Part shown: piece after piece, positions 51,878 to 57,244 of the stretch
How positions within the stretch are numbered: the stretch's first letter is position 1
How the letters are laid out: every line of letters begins with the position of its first letter
Assembly: GCA_963169165.1 (NCBI GenBank)
Contig: CAUJFL010000144.1
Location: 1 to 57,244 of the forward strand
Direction of reading: 5' to 3'
DNA: 57,244 nt
Origin: Myxococcota bacterium
Lineage (GTDB): Bacteria; Myxococcota_A; Polyangia; Polyangiales; Polyangiaceae
Notes under the pieces: model-generated
Databases searched by the model: none
What the model saw: the letters and a program-made list of their open reading frames with translations, nothing else
What the model was told of the DNA's origin: nothing
Translations under genes and position numbers: made by a program

Positions 51878-52993
51878 ATGGCCGACAGCGTCGTCCTCGT
51901 CACAGGGTATCCGTCGTTCGGCGCGCGGCAGCTCGTCGCGCACCTCCTGTCGGCCGAGCCGTCGACCGAGGTGCGCGCGGTCGTCCGCGCGAGCCTCGCG
52001 CCCGCGGCCGAGGCGCACAGGTCATCGCTCGCTCCCGACGAGCGGTCGCGCCTGACGCTGCTCGACGGCGACGCGGCCCACCTCGACCTCGGGCTGTCGG
52101 GGCGCGAGGTGCGCGCGCTCGCCGGCGAGATCGATCGCTTCCACCACGTCGCGCAGGTGCGGTACCTCGGCGCCGATCCGCGCGAGGCCGAGGCCGTCAA
52201 CGTGGGCGGGACGCGCGAGGCGCTGGCGGTCGCGCGCTCGCTGCCGAAGCTGCGCGCGTTCGTGCACCACGGCACCGCGTTCGTGTCAGGCGACCGCACC
52301 GGGCTCGTGCGCGAGGACGAGCTGCGGCGCGGACAGCGGTTTCGCAACGCGATCGAGGAGACCAAGGCGCGCGCCGAGCTGCTCGTACGCGAGGCCTCGG
52401 CGCACGTGCCGACCGTGATCGTGCGACCCTCGCTCGTCGTCGGTGACTCGGCGACGGGAGAGGTCGACCGCCTCGACGGGCCGTATCTGCTCGTGCTGCT
52501 GCTGCTGTCGTCGCCGGTCGAGCTGGCGATCCCGCTGCCGGGGCGCGGGCGCGCGCCGCTGCACATCGTGCCGGTCGACTATGTCGTGCGCGCGGCGCGG
52601 CTGCTCGGGCTCGCCCCCGACGCGGTCGGTCGCACCTTCCACATGGTCGATCGCGCGCCCCTCACCGCGCGCGAGGTGTTCGAGCTGGTCGCGAGGGTGG
52701 GTGGTCGACGCAGCCCGCGCGGCTTCATCCCCGCCAACGTCACGCGGGCGCTCCTTCACACGCCGGGGCTCGAGCGGTTCGTGAAGAGCCCGCGCGCGTT
52801 CTTCGATCAGCTGGTCACCGAGGTGCAATACGACACGCGCGCGGTCGACGCGGTGCTCGGGCACACCGTGACCTGCCCTCCGTTCACGAGCTACGTCGAC
52901 TCGCTGGTCACCTACGTGCGCACGCGCGTCGAGGAGGAGCGCGAGCACCGCCGCGCAGAGGGTCCCGACGACGTCGAGGACACGCTGTCTTGA
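51878..52993 (+). CDS. SDR-like NAD(P)-binding protein (thioester-reductase-like) with altered active site
   Basis: 371 residues. It resembles the reductase domains of thioester-reductase/male-sterility type: VLVTGYPSFGARQLV is the nucleotide loop (TGxxGxxG with changes), then RFHHVAQVRYLGADPREAEAVNVGGTREAL, VHHGTAFVSGD and TVIVRPSLVVGDS. The catalytic YxxxK becomes I159-E-E-T-K163, so the proton-donating Tyr is Ile. It may be a binding protein or use another residue. It is coupled to the SGNH gene by a TTGA overlap. Confidence 0.78.
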   Translation: MADSVVLVTGYPSFGARQLVAHLLSAEPSTEVRAVVRASLAPAAEAHRSSLAPDERSRLTLLDGDAAHLDLGLSGREVRALAGEIDRFHHVAQVRYLGADPREAEAVNVGGTREALAVARSLPKLRAFVHHGTAFVSGDRTGLVREDELRRGQRFRNAIEETKARAELLVREASAHVPTVIVRPSLVVGDSATGEVDRLDGPYLLVLLLLSSPVELAIPLPGRGRAPLHIVPVDYVVRAARLLGLAPDAVGRTFHMVDRAPLTAREVFELVARVGGRRSPRGFIPANVTRALLHTPGLERFVKSPRAFFDQLVTEVQYDTRAVDAVLGHTVTCPPFTSYVDSLVTYVRTRVEEEREHRRAEGPDDVEDTLS

Positions 52994-54315
52994 CGCCGGC
53001 GCAGCGCCAGGCGGCGGAGATCGCGCTGCTGATCGCGACAGGGCTGGGCGTCGCGACCTGCATGGCGCGCCAGCCCCCCGCGCCGACGGTGGCCACGGTC
53101 GCGCCCGCGTCGTCCGCCGCCGTCGCGTCGTCTCCCGCCCCGTCGCTCTCCGCCCCGCCCGCCCCCTCGTCCGCCGCGCCCGTCGAGAGCGCCGCGCCGC
53201 CTGCGCCGCCGGCCGCGCCCACGCCGAAGGGGGCGCTCTCGTTGCCAAGGTTCCACGCCGCCGAGCTGGCGCTCGCCGAGGGTACGCGCAAGGATCACGT
53301 GAGGATCGTGTGGCTCGGCGACTCGCACACCGCGGCCGATCTTTGGACCGGCGCCGTCCGCGCCAGCCTGTCGAAGCGCCTCGGCGCGGGCGGCCCAGGG
53401 TTCGTCCACGTCGGCTGGGCCGAGAACAAATATCGCCACGACGGCGTCCGCCTCGAGACCCAGGAGAAATGGAGCGTCCTGCCCGTGCCCTACCCGACCA
53501 CGAAGCGCGTCGGCGACGGAGTGTACGGGCTCGGGGGCGTGCGCCTCGTGCCGAGCGGCGGCGACGCTCGCTCGACGATCGAGGTGCTGGCGAGCGCCAC
53601 ACACAAATCAACCAAACTAACATGGGAACTCGCCTACAGGACGGGCGAGGACGGCAAGGTACGCGCGGCGGTCGACGGCGAACCGAAGGAGCTGACCGAC
53701 GAGCCGAAGGGCGCCGCGGGCGTGCGTCACCACAGGTTCGTCAGTCATGGCTCGACTGGCAAGCTGACCGTGACGACCAGCGGGCGCCCCGAGCTGCTCG
53801 GGGTCGTCATCGAGGGCGACGCCCCCGGCGTGGTGCTCGACACGCTCGGGCTCAACGGCGCGCGGGTGGCGACCTGGACGGCCCGCGACGACGGGGCGTG
53901 GGTCGACGAGCTCTCCCGCCGCCGGGCCGACCTGATCGTGCTCGCGTTTGGCACCAACGAGTCGTCGGACGTCGCGCCGAAGAGCGAGCGCTACGAGGCC
54001 GAGGCCGACAAACTGCTGTCACGCGCGGCGCGCGGCGCGCCCTCGGCCGATTGCCTCGTCATCCTCCCGATGGACCGCGCGGGCGCCGAGTTCGGCCCGC
54101 GGCTCGCCGTGATCTCCGAGGGCCTCTCCGCGGCCGCGAAGAGGCACGGCTGCGCGACGTGGAGCGCGCTGTCCGCGATGGGCGGCCCCGGCTCGATGAG
54201 CGCCTGGAAGCGAGAGTCTCCGCCACGCGCGGCGCCCGACGGGATCCACCTGACTCCCAAAGGCTATCAGTATCTGGGAGAGCGCCTCGCGCGCGACCTC
54301 GTCGTCGAGCGCTGA
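52990..54315 (+). CDS. Exported SGNH (GDSL-type) hydrolase
   Basis: 441 residues from a TTG that overlaps the upstream stop. One N-terminal hydrophobic helix (AEIALLIATGLGVATCM) suggests export or a membrane anchor, followed by a Pro/Ala/Ser linker. The SGNH blocks are IVWLGDSHTAADLW (Ser112), a central Gly-rich block, AFGTNES (Asn) and DGIHLTPKGY (Asp/His). Such enzymes remove acyl groups from carbohydrates or lipids; many act on extracellular polysaccharides. An AT-rich codon cluster lies at 53599-53628. Confidence 0.82.
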   Translation: MTPAQRQAAEIALLIATGLGVATCMARQPPAPTVATVAPASSAAVASSPAPSLSAPPAPSSAAPVESAAPPAPPAAPTPKGALSLPRFHAAELALAEGTRKDHVRIVWLGDSHTAADLWTGAVRASLSKRLGAGGPGFVHVGWAENKYRHDGVRLETQEKWSVLPVPYPTTKRVGDGVYGLGGVRLVPSGGDARSTIEVLASATHKSTKLTWELAYRTGEDGKVRAAVDGEPKELTDEPKGAAGVRHHRFVSHGSTGKLTVTTSGRPELLGVVIEGDAPGVVLDTLGLNGARVATWTARDDGAWVDELSRRRADLIVLAFGTNESSDVAPKSERYEAEADKLLSRAARGAPSADCLVILPMDRAGAEFGPRLAVISEGLSAAAKRHGCATWSALSAMGGPGSMSAWKRESPPRAAPDGIHLTPKGYQYLGERLARDLVVER

Positions 54316-54484
54316 TTTCAGGCGGGGAGGGCGCAGACGGTGGGGAGGCGCTCTGAAGCCGCGGCGGATGAGGGCAGCGAGGGCGAGGGCAAGCTCGCGG
54401 TCGGGTCTCACCGCGCGCAGGCGTGACCGAGCACGCCGACCACATGAAACCCGCGCTCTCGAGGCCCTCACCCCGCGATGTTCG

Positions 54485-56380
54485 TCACGACCCTTCTTCG
54501 AACTCGGCGTCGATGACGTCGCCCTTCTTCTTGTCGTCCTTCGGCGCTTCGGCGTCGCCAGCGGGCGCCGCGCCGGGGGTACCGGTCGCGTTGTACATGA
54601 CGCTCGCGAGCTTGTGCGCCTCCTTCTCCAGCTTCTCGAGGCAGCTGGCGATCTCGGCGTCATCCTGCTTCTCGACGGCGGCGCGGCCCTCCTTGATCAG
54701 GCCCTCGAGCGTGGCCACGTCACCGGCGGGGATCTTGTCCTTGTTGTCGGCGATGAGCTTCTCGATCTGGTAGCACTGCTGATCGAGCTTGTTGCGGCGC
54801 TCGATCTGCTCGCGGCGCTCCTTGTCGGCGGCCTCGTTCTCGGCGGCGTCCTTCACCATCTTCTGGATCTCGCCCTCGGACAGTCCGCTGTTGGCCTGGA
54901 TGGTGATGCGCTGATCCTTGCCGGTCGCGGTGTCCTTCGCCGACACCGAGAGGATGCCGTTGGCGTCGATGTCGAACGTCACCTCGACCTTCGGCACGCC
55001 GCGGGGCGCAGGCATGATCCCCTCGAGGTGGAAGCGACCCAGCGTGCGGTTGTACCTCGCCTCGGTGCGCTCGCCCTGGAGCACGTGGATCTCGACGCTC
55101 GGCTGGTTGTCGGTGGCCGTCGAGAAGATCTCCTTCTTCTGGGTCGGGATCGTCGTGTTGCGCGGGATCATGAAGGTCGTCACGGAGCCGAGCGTCTCGA
55201 CGCCGAGCGACAGCGGCGTCACGTCGAGCAGCACCAGGTCCTTCACGTCGCCCGAGAGCACTCCGCCCTGCACGGCCGCGCCGATCGCCACGACCTCGTC
55301 GGGGTTCACGCCCTTGTGCGGCTCCTTGCCGAAGAACTTCTTCACGGTGTCCTGCACGAGCGGCACGCGGGTCGAGCCGCCGACCAGCACGATCTCGTCG
55401 ATCTGCTGCGCGGTCTTCTTCGCGTCCTGCAGCGCCTTGCGGACGGGCTCCATCGAGCGATCGACGAGCGGCTGCATCATCTGGTCGAGCTTGCTGCGCG
55501 ACAGCTGCTTGACGAGGTGCGTCGGACCGGTCGCGTCGGCGGTGAGGAACGGGAGGTTGATGGTCGCCTCCATGCGCGACGACAGCTCGATCTTCGCCTG
55601 CTCGGCCGCGTCCTTCAGGCGCTGGATGACCGTCTTGTCCTTCGAGATGTCGATGCCGGTGTCCTTCTTGAACTCGGCGAGCAGCCAGTCCATCACGAGG
55701 ATGTCGATGTCGTCGCCGCCGAGGTGCGTGTCGCCGTTGGTCGAGATGACCTGCACCACGTTCTCCGACACCTCGAGGATCGAGATGTCGAACGTGCCGC
55801 CGCCGAAGTCGTAGACGGCGATGACCTGGTCCTTCGTCTTGTCGAGGCCGTACGCGAGCGCCGCCGCCGTCGGCTCGTTGATGATGCGCTTGACGTCGAG
55901 GCCCGCGATGCGGCCCGCGTCCTTCGTCGCCTGGCGCTGCGAGTCGTTGAAGTAGGCGGGGACCGTGATCACCGCCTCGGTCACCTTCTCGCCGAGGTAG
56001 TCCTCCGCGGCCTTCTTCAATTTCTGCAGCACCTTGGCGGCGATCTCGGGCGGCGCCATCGCCTTGCCGCGCGCCTCGATCCACGCGTCGCCCTGCGGCG
56101 ACTTCGACACCTTGAACGGCACGCGGCTCGCTTCGGCCTGGACCTCGTCGTGGCGGCGACCGATGAACCGCTTGGCCGAGTAGATGGTGTTCTCGGGGTT
56201 GGTGACGGCCTGGCGCTTCGCGATCTGGCCGACGAGCACCTCGCCCTTGTCGTCGTACGCGACGACCGACGGCGTGACGCGCGAGCCCTCTTCGTTCACC
56301 AGCACCTTCCCCTCTTTGCCCTCCATGATCGCGACGACGCTGTTGGTGGTTCCCAGGTCGATACCGATGATCTTTCCCAT
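54485..56380 (-). CDS. dnaK: Molecular chaperone DnaK (Hsp70)
   Basis: 631 residues, full length. [15 protein letters not shown] (phosphate loop), [12 protein letters not shown]-type ATP motif ([15 protein letters not shown]), [10 protein letters not shown], the conserved linker [13 protein letters not shown] and the substrate-binding domain are all present; the C-terminus ends in a disordered [12 protein letters not shown], with the EE(E/G)xxDAEF variant. It refolds proteins with DnaJ and GrpE, neither of which is next to it. A GAAGGAG ribosome-binding site precedes the ATG. It is divergent from the phosphodiesterase-like gene. Confidence 0.98.
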   Translation of the reverse strand: MGKIIGIDLGTTNSVVAIMEGKEGKVLVNEEGSRVTPSVVAYDDKGEVLVGQIAKRQAVTNPENTIYSAKRFIGRRHDEVQAEASRVPFKVSKSPQGDAWIEARGKAMAPPEIAAKVLQKLKKAAEDYLGEKVTEAVITVPAYFNDSQRQATKDAGRIAGLDVKRIINEPTAAALAYGLDKTKDQVIAVYDFGGGTFDISILEVSENVVQVISTNGDTHLGGDDIDILVMDWLLAEFKKDTGIDISKDKTVIQRLKDAAEQAKIELSSRMEATINLPFLTADATGPTHLVKQLSRSKLDQMMQPLVDRSMEPVRKALQDAKKTAQQIDEIVLVGGSTRVPLVQDTVKKFFGKEPHKGVNPDEVVAIGAAVQGGVLSGDVKDLVLLDVTPLSLGVETLGSVTTFMIPRNTTIPTQKKEIFSTATDNQPSVEIHVLQGERTEARYNRTLGRFHLEGIMPAPRGVPKVEVTFDIDANGILSVSAKDTATGKDQRITIQANSGLSEGEIQKMVKDAAENEAADKERREQIERRNKLDQQCYQIEKLIADNKDKIPAGDVATLEGLIKEGRAAVEKQDDAEIASCLEKLEKEAHKLASVMYNATGTPGAAPAGDAEAPKDDKKKGDVIDAEFEEGS

Positions 56381-56517
56381 GACGAACGAGGCTCCTTCTT
56401 CGAGTGGCTGACTGGCTGGACGGACGAGCTTGCCGGGACCGTACGGGCGCCCACGACGGCGGCCTTTCGGCCTGATTCCCGCGTTCTTGAGGCGCCCGGT
56501 GCCTTCGGACAGCGCGC

Positions 56518-56545
56518 AACCTAATCACATGGGCCGACCCGTCAA
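56518..56545 (-). promoter_or_regulatory. Possible sigma70-like promoter of dnaK
   Basis: On the minus strand TTGACG (56545-56540) and TAGGTT (56523-56518) are spaced by 16 bases, about 140 bases upstream of the dnaK ATG. A sigma-32-like CCCATGT overlaps the spacer but has no well-placed CTTGAA partner. Tentative. Confidence 0.35.
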
Positions 56546-56577
56546 CGCTCTTCGGCACGCTTCGTGCCCCGCGCAAC

Positions 56578-56605
56578 TTGGCCCACCCGTCCGTGTGGTT
56601 ACAAA
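56578..56605 (+). promoter_or_regulatory. Possible promoter of the phosphodiesterase-like gene
   Basis: TTGGCC (56578-56583) and TACAAA (56600-56605) are 16 bases apart, and the ATG at 56625 is about 20 bases downstream. Only AT-content and spacing support it. Confidence 0.3.
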
Positions 56606-56624
56606 GTTGCTACCAGGCTCGAAC

Positions 56625-57244
56625 ATGCGACGTCTGCTCCCCGGTCTGCTCCTCGTCGTCGGCTGCGCGACGCCCTCGCGCGAGCTCGCTCGCATCGCGG
56701 CGCCGACGCCGCCGGTGGCGCCGGTCCCGATCGTCGACGATGCCCCCCCGCCCGCGAGCGTCGAGGCCAAGGTCGTCGCGGCGGCGCCGGTGACCCGCAA
56801 CGTGATCGTGCTGACGGTCGACGGCGCGCGCTGGCAAGAGGTGTTTCGCGGGGTCGATCCCGAGCGGGGCGAGGCGCTCGGGCTCTCGTCCGAGGAGCTC
56901 GTCGACGGCCGCGCGCTGATGCCCAACCTTCACGCGCTCGGCGATCGAGGCGTCGTGCTCGGCGCGCCGGGAGTCGGCGCGTCGATCTCGGCGTCGGGCC
57001 CGAACTTCGCGTCGCTGCCCGGCTACAACGAGCTGCTGTCGGGTCGCGCGCCGACGTGCCAGCGGAACGACTGCGCGCGGACGACCGAGGAGACGCTGCT
57101 CGACGCTTGCCGCGCGCTGCCTGGCGCGACGGCGGCGCGCGTCGGCGCCGTGTCGTCCTGGGAGAACGTCGAGCTCGCCGCGTCGAGCTCGACCGGCGCG
57201 GTCTTCTTGTCGGCGGGGCGACACCACGTGTGGCAGGCGCGCGC
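56625..57244 (+). CDS. Exported alkaline-phosphatase-superfamily (phosphodiesterase/nucleotide-pyrophosphatase-like) lipoprotein, partial
   Basis: 206 residues visible, open to the window edge. MRRLLPGLLLVVGC is a lipoprotein signal (Cys14) followed by a Pro/Val linker. VIVLTVDGARWQEVFRG is the first metal-binding strand (the Asp of VDG) of the alkaline phosphatase fold; the nucleophile is expected within SGPNFASLPGYNELLSGR, where Asn/Thr/Ser is normally conserved in this family. Phosphodiesterase or phosphatase activity on an extracellular substrate is expected, but the metal sites are incomplete in the visible part. Confidence 0.75.
   Translation, partial: MRRLLPGLLLVVGCATPSRELARIAAPTPPVAPVPIVDDAPPPASVEAKVVAAAPVTRNVIVLTVDGARWQEVFRGVDPERGEALGLSSEELVDGRALMPNLHALGDRGVVLGAPGVGASISASGPNFASLPGYNELLSGRAPTCQRNDCARTTEETLLDACRALPGATAARVGAVSSWENVELAASSSTGAVFLSAGRHHVWQAR

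Noticed and set aside
54368-56524. Plus-strand frame of 718 residues over dnaK
   Set aside because: Antisense of dnaK; composition is Arg/Val/Leu-rich with no domain.
1-57244. CRISPR array, rRNA or tRNA genes, insertion sequences with intact transposase
   Set aside because: No regularly spaced direct repeats, no cloverleaf, and no DDE or intact integrase frame was seen.

Overview
The window is chromosomal DNA of very high G+C content from what looks like a member of the Myxococcota, most likely order Polyangiales. The reasons are: several secreted proteins with a Gly/Ala/Asn-rich linker followed by a MYXO-CTERM-like tail (1078-2475, 7223-9055, 38359-40392); an AgmX-like TonB-type protein; a GspE-N/HEAT protein; MopE-like repeats; Ser/Thr-kinase-like proteins; and many lipoproteins. 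No rRNA, tRNA or CRISPR array was recognised. This taxonomic call is inference from protein style, not from a marker gene.

Layout. 1-4.5 kb: a truncated pseudokinase, an overlapping pair of a MYXO-CTERM protein and an outer-membrane barrel, an MscS channel and a Pro/Gln/Tyr-rich lipoprotein. 4.6-7.2 kb: an ArsR/SRPBCC pair with an operator palindrome on its start codon, then a DUF692 (MNIO) plus DUF2063 pair of the type that modifies ribosomal peptides. 7.2-16.2 kb: a parallel beta-helix surface protein, a glycine-oxidase-like flavoenzyme divergent from a Kal-Kce lysine-fermentation fusion, two lipoproteins, a pseudokinase fused to a PhnD-like ligand domain, and ogt. 16.3-21.4 kb: GspE-N/GAF/HEAT protein, AgmX-like protein and patatin.

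21.4-28.6 kb (possibly to 29.6 kb) is one leftward operon of nine tightly packed genes. It encodes a complete GDP-D-glycero-alpha-D-manno-heptose route (GmhA, HddA, GmhB, HddC) plus a transaldolase-like aldolase that could supply sedoheptulose 7-phosphate, an NAD-dependent epimerase, a membrane-anchored polyprenyl-type glycosyltransferase and two methyltransferases. It probably builds a methylated heptose-containing glycolipid or polysaccharide.

29.7-43.2 kb: secreted hydrolases, an ECF42 sigma factor with its YCII/DGPF partner, an MFS transporter, a YdcF/SanA protein, a PPP phosphatase, a CHAP protein with six Cys-paired modules, a CNNM/CBS protein and a solitary FliR/SctT-like membrane protein. 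43.3-49.8 kb looks accessory: a DUF6978-like/DUF1828 two-gene module, a frameshifted gene, a gene-poor 650-bp stretch, a 1,020-residue MopE-like lipoprotein and a tyrosine-integrase remnant. 49.8-57.2 kb: a GNAT acetyltransferase, a lipoprotein, an SDR protein lacking its catalytic Tyr, an SGNH hydrolase, dnaK and the start of a phosphodiesterase-like lipoprotein.

The candidates most worth following are the pseudokinase-PhnD fusion, the heptose operon, the MNIO pair without a visible precursor, the DUF6978/DUF1828 module and the modular CHAP protein. Three places show likely single-base or stop-codon lesions (44728-45383, 23639-24667 and 38359-40392), which could be sequencing errors or real.
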